This document shows, piece after piece, positions 1 to 12,094 of a DNA stretch of 64,000 nucleotides. Every line of letters begins with the position of its first letter. Position 1 is the first letter of the stretch. The DNA lies in assembly GCA_023213315.1 (NCBI GenBank), contig JAKCPI010010572.1, positions 43,933 to 107,932 of the forward strand, in the 5' to 3' direction. The notes below the pieces were generated by a model. It saw only the letters and a list, made by a program, of their open reading frames with translations, was not told the origin of the DNA and ran no database searches. The DNA is from Euborellia annulipes. Lineage: Eukaryota > Arthropoda > Insecta > Dermaptera > Anisolabididae. The translations under genes were made by a program, and so were the position numbers.

Positions 1-233
1 TTTCGAGAAAGTGTTTGGAGTTTTGCAATTTATTTCATAACCAAACCTGAACCCGCGTGCCTTTGCATTGCGTTGAATTGCCAACTCAAGAATTTTTATT
101 AGCCTGGGGCACTATCAACTCCCACTCAGGAAATTTATTTTAAACGATACTTAAAAAAAAATCTAATTATTAGAATATTTTTTTTTTTATAAAATTTTAT
201 AAATGTCAAGGATTTCTTCTCCCACAAAAGTTC
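1..233. other. AT-rich sequence, nothing recognised
   Basis: No open frame, splice pattern or repeat family recognised. It ends at the first palindromic element. Confidence 0.5.
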
Positions 234-788
234 TAAAGGATTAAAATTAAATATGCAAATTAAACACTAGATTATTTGTTTCAAAGGTTTTATTAATTAA
301 AAATTAACACTTAATACGTATTTCCTTGTCATCATCAGAAGTGATTACATTCTAATACATGAAAGTAGATACAACATATAATATATATACACTAGAGGCA
401 GTGGTACCAACTGCAATACATCAAAGTAACGAGATTATGTTGCCAACATAACTCTATATAAATCAAATGAACTATCTAATCTGAATAATCTTATAATTTT
501 ATTAGATTAATAGTTCATTTGATTTATATAGAGTTATGTTGGCAACATAATCTTGTTACTTTGATGTATTGCAGTTGGTACCACTGCCTCTAGTGTATAT
601 ATATATTATATGTTGTATCTACTTTCATGTATTAGAATGTAATCACTTCTGATGATGACAAGGAATTGTCGAAATACGTATCAAGTGTTAATTTTTAATT
701 AATAAAACCTTTGAAACAAATAACCTAGTGTTTAATTTATATATTTAATTTTATTTTACAAAATGTTTCAACGGTCGAAAGTAAAGGA
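234..788 (+). mobile_element. Palindromic PLE-like element, family A
   Basis: Long inverted repeat centred near 498; left arm about 241-495, right arm about 500-757. The right arm carries CTGATGA (649-655), a five-pair stem GACAA/TTGTC and GAAA (671-674), a hammerhead-like core; the left arm has lost a few bases of it. A one-sided tail (about 758-781) is nearly identical to the tail of the related copy ending at 15088. A 7-bp direct repeat taaagga (234-240 and 782-788) is a possible but weak target duplication. Assignment to Penelope-like elements is inference from shared architecture with 24771-26398. Confidence 0.6.
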
Positions 789-1918
789 ATTTGTCGTTTT
801 AGGCTTTCGATTGTGCGTCTGGCTTTATTTGGACGAGAGGAGGCGGATTTGACCCAATCACTGTCATTACAGGAATGAATCCAGCAGATGGAAATCATTT
901 TCTCTCTATAATCGATAAAACAAATGAAAGAGAGAGTTCGTGGTAATAATAATAAATAAATAAATATTTGTGGTTATCCAGATGTTGTTACTATAATCAA
1001 CAACAATATTAGAAGAGAGCGAATTCTGAAGTAATAGAAAATTTCGTTATGTGTCGCTTAGCGAAAAATAATCGTTTAATTTTGAGAAGGAATTTATGAG
1101 AAATTTTTTTATTTTGAAAAGGAATAAAATAAGATTGAGAAGAGAAATCTAAATTCGATCCAAAGGATATTTTGGGTGTTTGCTTTGGCGCCTGTAGACA
1201 GGCAGACAGACACACACACAAAGACAGACACCAATAAAACTATTTTATAACCCGTTCCAAATTGATTCTTTTGCTCATATTTGATTTTTTAAATTTCTTT
1301 GAACTTTAATTTGAATATTAAAGGGATGAATTATTATTAGCAATCGAAATTTTTTTAAAATAAATTTCCAAAAAAAAAAAGAATAATAATTGGTGTATCC
1401 AAATGTAAATTACTTTCGATAGTCTTATCGAATTTCAAGATGTAAAAATAATGGAGTGAATACAAATTTTTGAATGTGAATAAAGTTCCATCTTTTCTCT
1501 AAAATTATCCTTCGGTATTATGAATAAAACGAAAAAATGGTTTGATTGGCAAGGGGTAAGGATGATATCAGTAGCTCGGGCAACTCATAATCGTCAAACA
1601 CGTAATTAAGTGTGAGCTTCTGAACTATTTAAGCATTTCAAATGACAAACTTAACTATGAATTTTTCAATCAATTGCTCCAGATACTCATTTAGTTATTT
1701 TACTAAACGATGAATTGAGCATCAGTCTACAAGATTGACTTGCAAGTGAACAAGCGAGAAATTCTATCGAATAATAACTAAAAGAGGCGGGGCGCCATTA
1801 CTCTTTTAGGAGAGAACAATGTAATTATTGTAAATAAATATATAAGAAACACGCATGCCTAGTGAACGAGAGCAAAATTCCATTTATGAATCGATCACTC
1901 CCAGGTGCCTATATATCT
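789..1918. other. AT-rich, no gene recognised
   Basis: No convincing exon. A short CA-rich run lies near 1200-1235. The small open frames have no recognisable composition or splice context. Confidence 0.4.
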
Positions 1919-2060
1919 TTTTTTAAATTTGTTTAAGGTCTTTTTCGGCATCTGAGGCCATTTAGACTCCGTCCGATTGATCGGTATCCAAATCAATTGA
2001 AATAAATTTAGTTGACTGGGATGCGAATCCTTAACATTTGACAACAGACCTCTAAGCCAT
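1919..2060 (-). repeat. tRNA-derived SINE-like repeat, family S2
   Basis: On the minus strand the order is a degenerate B-box-like GGATTCGCATCCC, then a body with tttatttcaattgatttgg, then the shared 3' domain (GGCC...GCCGAAAAAGACC) and an A-rich tail. Other S2 copies lie at 15231, 32803 and 51868; the last has the clearest A and B boxes. Confidence 0.55.
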
Positions 2061-2265
2061 TGTTAGTTGGTATTTTTTCGACAATATAATTTCATTGTTG
2101 GAAAATGTCACAAAATAAAATATTGCACGGCTTAAAATAAAAATACATCAATCACTATCATAACCAAAACCGAAGTGAACTTATTTAATATTGTAAAATT
2201 TCGCCATTATTGTAAATAATAATAATAACAATTTTATTTCAGTACATTTATAGAACTCAGCCGGG

Positions 2266-2395
2266 GGCCTGGCAACAGAGTAGAGCAATAGTCATCACAA
2301 TCGTTGCGATTAAGAAATGCCTAGGAAGGCGAAACCTCGGGTTGGTGACTCCGAGGGATCAGTGTGTTGAACGTACCCCGGTAGCCATCGGTATA
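2266..2395 (+). repeat. 5S rRNA-like SINE or pseudogene
   Basis: Contains cgattaagaaatgcc followed by ctcgggttggtgactccgag, resembling the 5S rRNA internal promoter (GTTAAGCAACG... then GGATGGGTGACC...). A second diverged copy is at 12095-12185. Both end in gtagccatcggta, which is not 5S, so these look like 5S-headed SINEs rather than functional 5S genes. Confidence 0.45.
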
Positions 2396-2399
2396 ACAT

Positions 2400-3360
2400 A
2401 AATATACAATATTATATACACCTAAATGGCCCAGTAGACAAATTAATATTTTTTTTCTTTACTCCCAACTTCGAACTTGGTTTTGTTCTTATACGGAATT
2501 TATTTGTTTTTATCTTGGAACTTTTGTTTGAGCCATTGTTGTAAAAAAAAAGTTTATTCGCTATGGCTAAATAAGGCAAAATGGTGAAAAATCTAAAAAA
2601 AAAAAGTAATATAACATTTTGTAAATGTGCGAATAAAAAAAATCTTTTCCTAATTAATAGCATTTTTTTTGTTAGCTAAAAAATTTCTTTGATAAGAATT
2701 CAAAAGAATATTCCTTCACATTTAACCCCAATTATTTATCACGGAAGTATAGAATTTAAAATTCCAAGTTGATATAAGAAATCAAAGAGTTTGCTTAGGA
2801 ATTTATCTCCGTCTTTTTTTTTTTTCTTGGCCGATCTAAATTCATTCATATTTTCCCTTAACGCTTGCCAAATAGGCTAAAGTGTCAATCATAACCTTGA
2901 ATATTTATTTTATTTTTAAAGCTGATTAGACTTTTAAATTAATTTTTTTTTTTTAAATATCACATTCCTTAGATTAATAGAATTCGGGCAAAATGGAGTG
3001 AAAGCAGAGAGACAATACTCGAATGGTTGACCTAAATTGCCCTTTGATAAAAGCTCTGAAGGTGGTGGCGGATATGGATATGCGCGTTCTTTTCTCAACA
3101 TGTGAATAACGGGAGGCCAACGAGTGAGAGAGAAGAGGAGCAACAAGTGACATGACCATGTCACAACGATCGCTGATTATTAGTCTAAATGATGTTTTCA
3201 TGTAATACTTGTTCTCGACTTAAGGTCGAAACCAATTTTAAGGGATGTGCGGCTTTAGAGAAGGCAAAAGACATTTATCTTCTTTTGGATGAAATTATAT
3301 TTTTCAACAATTGTATAGGTAAATGTAGAGCAACAAAAGAGAAATTGTAGTTATAGTTTT
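2400..3360. other. AT-rich, no gene recognised
   Basis: Poly-A and poly-T rich. A slightly GC-richer patch at 2985-3170 has overlapping short open frames with no recognisable protein and no convincing splice sites. Confidence 0.4.
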
Positions 3361-3436
3361 TTTATGTATTTATTTTATTTGCACACTTGACGTTTCGGTT
3401 TCATGTTTGAATCCTCCTGAGAGGTGACAGTCTTTT

Positions 3437-3715
3437 CAAGGGCGGATCCAGAGGTGTTTCTCGGGGGGGGGGGGGGTAATTTGGAGTGACTCGTCGCACA
3501 GCACACTATTTTTTTCTTAATTTCAGTAATTTAAAGGCGCATTCTGTACTTGTTTGCCAGAATATAAATACAAATCAAATTTTTTAAGTATTAATTTTTA
3601 AAATTTTACGTGAAAAATAAATTCTTTTTGCAAAAAAAAAAGGTATTTTTTCAAATCTCGGGGGGGGGGGGTAATTACCCCCTTTACCCCCCCCCCCCCC
3701 TTGTATCCACCCTTG
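3437..3715. mobile_element. hAT-type MITE with perfect 8-bp TSD
   Basis: Ends CAAGGGCGGATCC... and ...GTATCCACCCTTG, flanked by agtctttt on both sides (3429-3436 and 3716-3723). Interior contains tggagtgactcgtcgcacag, similar to the terminal hairpin of repeat X. Related copies: 37777-38027 and 59359-59617. The 8-bp duplication and C-A-rich ends fit hAT. Confidence 0.85.
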
Positions 3716-3723
3716 AGTCTTTT

Positions 3724-5155
3724 GCTACCCGTACGGAAAAAATATGGCAAAAAATATAAGCTTAAAATGTAAGCTAGGTCATATTTTAGGTTATAAGCAA
3801 ATATATAAGCAAGAATATATAACATTTTAGCGTTTTATTATAAGTTCAAACTTATAAGCCTAGGCTTATATTTTATATTATAATTCTCAGGATATAATCT
3901 TACGCTTATAATTTAAATTATAAATTTTAAAATATAATTTATGGTTATAATCATATATAATATAACCCCTTGTCGATGGCGGGGTAATTACCCCTCCTCC
4001 CCCCTTCTTTCTCTGCTATTTTCGCATTCTTGATTTATTTTATCTAAAACTCGTAGACATTCACTTTTATAAATTAAAATCTCGAAATTGATAAACGTTT
4101 TAAAAATTAAATGATGTTGAATTTTGCATCGTGATATATCACGATATAAAAATAAGACATAACATTATATGATAAAATGCCTTATTTGTAGAAACATAAT
4201 TTTCTGAAAAAAATTGATTGATAAAAACAATAAATAAAAAAAAAATACAATGCTTTAGATAAATACCGTACATACCGGTACATACAAACATTTTTCCCAA
4301 TTCATTTTTATAATATATAGATTATTTTAACGGTTAATTATTCATGAACTTAAGATTTTTTTTGTGAATAATATCCTTTCCAAGACTCTCCCGGAACACA
4401 GACAAAAAATTTACGCCGATATTTTTAGAATTCAAAATGTAAATAAATAAAAAATCGTAAACATGGGAAAATATTTATATTTTCTTACTATGGCAACTAT
4501 TTCTCCTAATTTTTATTTTTTCTTATTTTACCGGTTAATTATTAATAAGTACCAGGGGCGTATATAGACATTTTTCGGGGGGGGCCGAACTCAAAAATTT
4601 TTCTGGTGGAAAATTTTTTTTTTTAAGAAACTAAATTTTTTTCACACGAAATTTTTTGCGGAACATTTTTTTCTTTTACGGAACCAAAGTTTTCCGTCCT
4701 GCGAAAAAAATTTGTTGCGCTGATGTCTGTATATTCCTATATATGTATATGTGTTTGGGAAATTTCGGGGGGGGGCCCGGGCCCCCCGGCCTCCTCCCCT
4801 TATATACGCCCCTGATAAGTACCCTAAGTACCCCTAAGACTCTAAAGAGTCACTGTACCATCATGAATATGTATAATGCAGTCATATTTGCGAATATAAT
4901 TACAATTATAATAAAAAATTAATATCTTTGGATATACTATAATATAATACAAAATATAATTTCCGAGACATATAAAAAGTTATATCTATTGGTTATAATT
5001 CAAATTATATCCGATTATAATTTTCTTATAAGTTAATATATAAATTGAAGAATATAAGTTTCAGGTCATATTTCTGCTTATAAGGAGGATATAAGCAATT
5101 ATAAGTGCTTATATTCGCTTATATTTTAGGGCATAACTATTTCCGTACGGGTAGC
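3724..5155. repeat. Foldback element with GCTACCCGTACGG ends
   Basis: Terminal inverted repeats GCTACCCGTACGGAAA and TTTCCGTACGGGTAGC, with many ataagc/gcttat repeats on both sides. No convincing target duplication seen. It is interrupted by the MITE at 4553-4814. Confidence 0.6.
4553..4814. mobile_element. hAT-type MITE with perfect 8-bp TSD
   Basis: Terminal inverted repeats CAGGGGCGTATATA and TATACGCCCCTG, flanked by ataagtac at 4545-4552 and 4815-4822. Interior is G- and C-run rich. The related copy 61082-61530 is longer. Confidence 0.9.
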
Positions 5156-5314
5156 TCTTAGAATGATTCAAACATGAAACCGAAACTGTCAGCTGTGAAA
5201 ATAAAATAAAAGAATAAATAAAACGACATTTATATATTTTTCATTAGCACCTTAGTTCCAAAATTGACCACTTAGAAGGCGCTGAGATCTACCATTGGAA
5301 ATAAGAGAAAGTAA

Positions 5315-5707
5315 AAATCTGAAATACTACATCAGTAAAGTGTATTTCAAACACGTTTTAGGAAAAAATTTATTAATATACTTTTTTAAAGAACATCTAA
5401 AAAATAGTTGATATATAAATTTTAATTAAAATCATTCCAGCGAATTTTGAGAAATTCGAAAAAAAAAACTAAAAAAGTATTTCAGTAAAGTACTATTACT
5501 TTTTGGCCAATTTTGTTCAAAAGTTTATTTTAACCGCCCGGGAGGATACCTAACTTAAATATAAAATTTCACCCTCGTAGCTTATTTTCTTCATTAAAAG
5601 CGCCACACAAAAAAAAAACCACTTTTATGGACTCAGGGAACCTCAAAACATGTATTTCCATCAAAATCTCGACAGAATTTTTCTCCACTTCTTTATCTCT
5701 CTCTCTC

Positions 5708-5763
<56 letters not shown>

Positions 5764-5772
5764 AGAAATTAA
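5315..5772 (+). repeat. Repeat X copy
   Basis: Matches the body of repeat X (acatcagtaaagt, then ttttggccaattttgttc, then taaatataaaatttc, then the terminal ACTTTCTC/AGAGAAA hairpin). The hairpin loop has expanded into a TA microsatellite at about 5711-5760. Confidence 0.7.
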
Positions 5773-7051
5773 AAACTATAGCTACAATTTTTCATGTGTT
5801 GATCTCCATTTATGGGCCTACTGTATTTTTAATGAGGAATTCAAATCTTGTAAGTTGCAATCATAAATTATCCGAACTAAGGCTCTTTAACTAAATCAGA
5901 AAGTAAGTCCCCGAGTTAAAAAACAAATTCTAGTTTAAACCTCAGAAGCCTCAATTCCTTTGATGTTTTATTTGCCGCTCAGGAAGAAATTCTACTTTAA
6001 CACTCAAAACCCTCATTGAAGACTATGAGGTTTAAATATATATTACCGATTGATTTGAAATCCTAACTATAACCTCGAAACTCTCATTTGAGGTTCAAAC
6101 CAGTATAGAATAATTTCTATATGGATTGAAGTTTTTGAGGGCCAATTGTAGATATTCTGCAGTTCCGATTTAAACTTCAAAGTTGTAAAACCGTCAGTAA
6201 GTAGGATTTTGAGGTACAGACTGGGATTACTTTCTATGTTGAATCTAATCTCCAAAATATTAAACTGACCCTCGAAAACCTTTTGAGGTTTAAATAGGAA
6301 TTTATGTTTTGATTCGGGTCATGTAGGTTTGATTCTTTAACAGAAGTTAGACCGTTCATAGGCAAAATAATTTCTTCGGGACTTTTCTTTAAAAAAAAAT
6401 ATGAACAGATTCTATCTAAATGGCCAAAAAAACTAATTGATTTCTATGTTGATTGAAGAAAGATATATAAAGGCCAATGTAATGATGACGAAGAAAACAA
6501 TTTTTGTGCTGACAGTTGTTAAGAATTAAAAAATGGAAAAAGAAGAAATGCCAGCCTTAATTCGGGGAAATTGTAGTCGGCGAGATGAAATGAAATTCAT
6601 ACAGAATTCAAATTCAAAGAAAGAAGAATTTATCTCAACCATATTTTTAAATAAATAATTTTTTACTATAATGTTGTTTTTATTTTTTTCACACTCCCTT
6701 AATGAATCCCTTTTAAGCATCTGTGTGTGTAATTAGTGCCGATGAAATGTAAAGAAAACAAAACAAATTAATAATAATCAAGATCAAAACATTCAAAGTA
6801 TAAAAAAAAGAAAGAATATAGGGGAGGGGGTCTTTAAATTAAAATTAAATATGCACGGAAAATTCATCATCATCAAGTTTTGAGCGCCTGGAATATAAAT
6901 TTAACTGGATTTAATAAATCCTGCTTTGTTTGGGTTTTATCAAGACAAACAATTTTCTTATCATTGAGAAGGATACCAAAAATATCTGAAAAAGTACATC
7001 AGTAAACTACCAAAAAACTTTCCGATTTAATTACAATTTATTTATTTACTA
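5773..7051. other. AT-rich with degenerate gaggtttaaa repeats
   Basis: From about 5930 to 6300 the phrase (c)tcatttgaggttcaaa/gaggtttaaat recurs several times in diverged form, suggesting an old tandem or interspersed duplication. No gene recognised. Confidence 0.35.
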
Positions 7052-7456
7052 TTAAGGGGCGTGTCTCGAAAAAAAACCGTTAGGACACGATTGACTACCG
7101 AGTTACTCTAGGCGGCAAGAGATGGCGTTAGTTTTTCCCATAGGAATACAAGGGATTTATTCCATTTCATTTGAAAGATTCCAGCTAACTAATTAAGGGT
7201 AAAAAATTAATTATTTTTTAACTCAATAATTACTAATTTAATTATCTAGTTATAGAGCGAATTTTTAAAAAATCTTTTATTTAATGCGATTAATCTAAAA
7301 AAAAATTTTATTTTTTCGAAAATCAAAAAAAAAGGATTCTATAAGTTGTAGATATTTTAAATAGCTTTAATTTAAAAAAAAAATTGAGGTCGATGAGCTT
7401 CAAAATTGTGGCCGCTGGAATCTCCCAAAATTAGCACCCCGAGACGCGCACCTTAA
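7052..7456. mobile_element. TTAA-flanked MITE copy 1
   Basis: TTAA at both ends, then inverted ends GGGGCGTGTCTCG and CGAGACGCGCACC. Two further copies (39000-39403 and 52132-52516) share the ends and the gattgactaccgagttact interior. TTAA target use is typical of piggyBac-type MITEs; the superfamily is inferred. Confidence 0.75.
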
Positions 7457-8420
7457 AAAGCATTGTTCTAATTTTCCAGCAGTCAGATAATTATACAAAA
7501 AATAAACGAATTTTTAAGAATGAAAATGATATCCAAAAAAAGGTCAATGACCTACAAAATCTGGTACCTTTAGAGAAGAATGGCCAAGATCAAATTTCAT
7601 TCACAACATTAAAAAAAAAGATATTCCAGTATGTATAAAAATAATAATCATGTTCTTTATATAATAAAAAAATATAAAAGATCATAAATGACGAGAAAAG
7701 GTAAATATCTCTGAGAAAATCAAAATTTCGATCAACACTATAATAAAGATTTCAGTTAAGTAGCTCACAAGTCATCAATCATTAAACGGATTTTTTAATT
7801 ATCTCTTCCTTTTGAATATTTATTTGGAATTTGTCAACTAATGAAGATGCCCTTGAGGAAGAAAGGGTCTTAATGTAACGCACTCCTTGAGAAAACGATT
7901 TCAATGAGGAAGTTAAAAGTTTAGAGAGTATGAAGTGAATGATTCATCAGATGAGCTAGTAACTCACTCTGAGTAAATAAATAATATTTTTAATATACCT
8001 ATAATAATTCAAAAGACCTTGAAATTCATATGTGAAATTTATTTGTTTAAAAAAGCTCGAAGTTACTTTTTCTAAAGTACTTCAGGTACACTTTCCTATG
8101 ATGCGTTTTCACCAAGCTCGTCCTCTATCATTTCTTACTAAATTGAACAACAACACAGGGATATTTTTTTTTATTTTATTTTAGCCGGTTTTGATTCATC
8201 TTCATTTCGTCCACTATACAAAGTTTTTAATATATTGGAATCAAGTCAAAAAAATTTTTATATTCATGATTAAATTTTTTTTTATATATAAATTTATTTA
8301 TGAATATAACATTTAAATTTTTGATTGTAGGCTCTCATTAAAACGTTTTGTAAAATACAATTAAATCTATAATTAAAGCTCTAAATTGCACAAAATAAAT
8401 TAGTGTAAACGCACCTTATG

Positions 8421-8734
8421 AATTAAATAATACAAATAATACACTAGGTTATATGTTTTAAGATATTTATTAATTAAAATGTAGGACCATGTATTCGTTT
8501 GGTATTTAGTTTATTTAATTAATTAATACCTTACAGACATTTGTATGATTATTTTTTTTTGTCAGAAATAAATATTATTATTTGAAAAAATTAATAAGAA
8601 TTTTGACACTCTTGTCTCAAAAGTAATTTTAGTTGTTGAATCACTACTGAGGATGTGTCGAAATACGTAATAATTAATAAATATCTTTAAACATATAACC
8701 TAGTTATTTATTTGTATATTTAATTTTAATTTGT
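8421..8734 (+). mobile_element. Palindromic PLE-like element, family A
   Basis: Arms match family A (actaggttatatgtttta...). The right arm contains CTGAGGATGTGTCGAAA-type core sequence (about 8645-8665). No target duplication identified. Confidence 0.5.
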
Positions 8735-9033
8735 AAATATATATAGTCTATTTTTAATAAGAGGGAGAAGAAATGAGAGATGCAGCTAGAGGTTTTTTTT
8801 CTTTTCTTTATTTATTCAATTCACATAGCTGACGTTTCGGTTCCGTGTTTGAACCATGTATAAAATCCACTATGATACTTTTCGCAGCACTGAAGATGGT
8901 TCAAATACGGAACCGAAACGTCTGTGTGAATTGAATAAATAAAGAAAAAACCGAATCTCTCATTTCTTCTTCCTCTTATTAATAATATAACATCACAGCA
9001 ATAAATTGCTTTGTGTAAATATTATATAGTCTA
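8732..9033 (-). mobile_element. Palindromic PLE-like element with tail and TSD
   Basis: Inverted arms 8755 to 8982 (taataagagggagaag and complement). Both arms carry the hammerhead-like core; on the plus strand CTGAAGA (8890-8896), stem GGTTC/GAACC and GAAACGTC (8915-8922). Target duplication: tgtaaatatatatagtcta (8732-8750) versus 9014-9033 with one inserted base. The tail 8983-9013 begins taatataacatcacagc and lies on the right only. Confidence 0.75.
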
Positions 9034-9199
9034 ATTAATCGATGTGTAAAAGTAGTAGCAACGGACTAAGAGATGAGGAATTTTGCTCATTTTAGTATGT
9101 AATTGATAGTGAAAGAGGTAAGATAAAATGAGCTTGGTGTAAACGCACCTTAAAAAAGAGTAACTAAAGTACTTTAGAAAAAGAAGTTGGTAGCTGATT

Positions 9200-10098
9200 A
9201 TTTTTTTTTTTTATTTTTTTTTTTTTGCTTGGAAGTAGAGAATAGTCGACCACCGATTTTTTTTTGACATATCTAAAATACGACAAATAGAATTATTCTG
9301 AATGGATCGAAACCCCGTCTACAATTCTCTATATTAAAGTAAAAATTGTATTTCTAGTAAACTAAAGTATTTTAAAATTAAATTTAAACAAGTTTTTATT
9401 TTTAAAAAGGTAGTAAAGAACTTTCTTTTAAGACACCTTTTTGCCTTATCAAGAAAGACCTTGACCTTTAAAATTAGAGGACATGAATAATTAATATTAA
9501 AAGTATGATTATAATTAAACAACTGGTGATTATGAAAAAATAGCGATAAATGCTTTCGAATAGAATATTCTCATGGCCAGTCGAATATGAAAATTTCTAA
9601 AAGTAATCCATGATTAGGAGAAATTCACTTGTCTAATTAAAACTAATTAAACAAAAGACAAAATGTAGTTATTGAGATTCATTTAAATAAACAAAATAAA
9701 TGAAATAATATTTTTAAAAACAGAAGAAGAAAAATTTAAGTTTGAGTATTTTTTTTTTTTCTTTTCGATAAAAATAGAATAATGAAATTTAAAATAATTA
9801 TTGGAAAAAAAGAAAGTTATTTAAAAGAGTTAAAAGTTAGAACATTGTTCGAATTGCTTATTTTAAAATTACCTTTCTCTAATGTAAATAAAAAGAAATT
9901 ATTTTTTAATTTCGTGTGAACAAATCAAAACAAAAATCTACTTTGATTATTTATTTATTTGGAAAATACTCTAAGAATGTGTATTATAATATTTAGCTAT
10001 TTAATAGAAATGGTCAACTACTGGTGCTGTTATCATAAATTACCTAATAATACATAAAGGTATTTCAATTACTCCTGTAACCACATTTTGTATAGGGA
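9200..10098. other. AT-rich, nothing recognised
   Basis: Poly-A/T rich without open frames of note or recognisable repeat families. Confidence 0.45.
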
Positions 10099-10100
10099 TA

Positions 10101-10245
10101 TAGCCGACGCCACAAGTGCCTGATGTGCTCGAGAGTGAAGCCTTGAGCGTAGACAACCAAACCAATAATTTTAAAATAAATAGATTTGGTTGCCTAAGCT
10201 CAAGGCTTCACTCTCTAGCATATCAGGCACTTGTGGCGCCGACTG
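10101..10245. mobile_element. Mariner-type palindromic MITE
   Basis: Near-perfect hairpin: tagccgacgccacaagtgcc at the left and ggcacttgtggcgccgactg at the right, with TA on each side (10099-10100 and 10246-10247). TA flanks and a CAGTCGGC end fit Tc1/mariner-derived MITEs. Confidence 0.75.
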
Positions 10246-10249
10246 TATT

Positions 10250-11150
10250 TTATAAAAAATCTAAATGAAACCCCTTCTGGCTAACTGAATATAATTTTGA
10301 CCTATAAACTGCCACCGATTGCAAAACAAATTTTATTTTTAAGATGATTGACATTTTAATCGTTTCTCAAGGACGGTATATTGTCAAGTTCAGATGATCT
10401 ATTTACCCTTATTATACACGTCGTATGTTATGTGCGATTATGGCAATCGAAATTTATGTTTACTATAAGAGATAAAACACAAACCTAATGCATATTATGA
10501 TAAGCGGATAAAAAATTCAAGATCTGGCACTTGTTCAATATTTGTGGGCCGTATTTAATGGCAATCGACCTGTCCGCCTACAAAGAGAAACTTTTCTCCT
10601 TTGTGTTTATAATAATATATTATCGATTGAAAAATGTTTTGCGCAATTTAAAAAAATGTGTTTTTTTTTCTTAATTAGAGACATATTTTTGTTTTTATAG
10701 AAAAATGTATTTTTAAATTTTGTTGGCCACATCAGAGAGTAGGGAATTCGGTGGGAGCCAGACACATGTCTCTCTCCGGACATCATCCGGTCCTCATTTA
10801 GACCCAAATGCGAATCCCACAGGAAGAGACTCCAAAACACTCAACAACAAAAAACAACAATCGTTACTTAACTATGTAAAAGAATGTTTATAAAACAAAT
10901 TAATATTTTTAAATAGAGAAAAATATTAAGAATACTTTAATATGAAGTTGAAACAAAATAGACGATTATAATCTAGCAGACTTGTCGTGGGATTATTCAA
11001 ATAAAATGAACCGAAAAGATGAAGACTGACAAATAAGGAAGCGAAAGAGAAGTTCGTGATACACGTACCCATCAGATTGTGATTCAAAAATGATAACGAA
11101 ACAAAATGGATGGAATTTTTAAAAGAGAGCTGGACGAAATACTAAATTGA
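10250..11150. other. Mostly AT-rich; one GC-richer patch
   Basis: 10720-10850 is less AT-rich and appears single-copy. Its minus-strand open frame gives no recognisable protein and there is no clear splice context, so I do not call it a gene. Confidence 0.35.
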
Positions 11151-11164
11151 ATTTATCATTTCAA

Positions 11165-11760
11165 AATGTATTGGTTAAATATTTCGCAGGGAGGCAGGCA
11201 ACCCCCTCTACCGTCCCAATTGTCACACTCTGCGTGGGAAGTTTGATATCTGAAACGTAGATGGTGGAGTGAATTTAATTTAAAAAATACGGTAGACTTC
11301 ACGAAGTGAAGTTCTAAATAAAAATAATAAATGTATAAATATAGGCTATTGCTTAAATATTTCGCGGGGAGGCAGGCCACACTCCTCCTCTACCTTCCCA
11401 AATGATCACGCTCTGCGAGGGAAGTTTGATATCTGAAACGATGATGGTGGAGGGGGCATATTCTCTCCATCTCTCGCCCAAAATAACACATAACAATTAT
11501 CAGTTATTTAAAAAATACGGTAGACTTCACGAAGTGGCATTAATTAAATAAAAATAATAAATTTATAAATATAGGCTATTGCTTAAATATTTGTCATGCT
11601 CTGCTAGGGAAGTTTGATATCTGAAACGATGATGGTGGATGGAACCTATTCTCTCTATCTCTCGCCCAAAAGACACATATACTAATTAACAAGTGAATTT
11701 TATATAAAAAAATCTTTGACTTCACGAAGCGGCATTAAACATTGATAATAGCAATTTTTC
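11165..11760. repeat. Three-unit tandem repeat
   Basis: Units begin about 11165, 11346 and 11586. Each contains gaagtttgatatctgaaacg, gatggtgga and gacttcacgaagt; units 1 and 2 also share atatttcgc(a/g)ggga. Units 2 and 3 share tctctcgcccaaaa. Unit length varies from about 180 to 240 bp through indels. Confidence 0.8.
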
Positions 11761-11769
11761 TTTTTTTTT

Positions 11770-12090
11770 CGTTTCATTGTTTCATAGATTTTTTTTTTTT
11801 CAATGATTCTATAATAGAAATTTAATTAATCACTGTGACATACAATTATTAATAAACAATTCTCCATTTTAATTTATATGTATATTTTCTTAATGGAATA
11901 ATTTATTAATAGCGCGCACATCAACTAGCAATTCATTCATTCATACATTCGTATCAATAATTTGCATTTTTATTTTCACACAAACTTTCTATATTAGAAA
12001 TAAATAAATTAACTATGACCTTTAATCATCTGGTATTGGTAGTATAAATAAAATTAATTTGAAATCATATATATCTCTTGATTAAATTTT
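11770..12090. other. AT-rich, nothing recognised
   Basis: No gene or repeat family recognised. Confidence 0.45.
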
Positions 12091-12094
12091 GTCA

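Larger units (their letters stand above)
3368..5214. mobile_element. Palindromic PLE-like element with nested insertions
   Basis: Outer inverted repeats: left about 3368-3412, right about 5163-5214, each with the ATGAAACCGAAAC part of the hammerhead-like motif (TTCAAACATGAAACC precedes it). Between them lie a foldback with ends GCTACCCGTACGG (3724-5155) and two hAT-type MITEs (3437-3715 and 4553-4814). No coding sequence was recognised. Confidence 0.55.
8060..9190. repeat. Nested inverted-repeat complex
   Basis: The phrase ttctaaagtactt ... gcgttttcaccaagctc at 8068-8130 recurs inverted as gagcttggtgtaaacgcacc ... agtactttagaa at 9130-9180. A second copy of the gtgtaaacgcacctta end lies at 8402-8418, so a foldback of about 320 bp (about 8098-8418) may be one unit. 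Two PLE-like palindromes are inside the complex. Confidence 0.45.

Noticed and set aside
3661..3702. G and C runs as G-quadruplex regulatory site
   Set aside because: They belong to hAT MITE interiors, and run length varies between copies; no promoter nearby.
5711..5760. TA microsatellite as an origin or scaffold site
   Set aside because: It is the expanded loop of the repeat X terminal hairpin.
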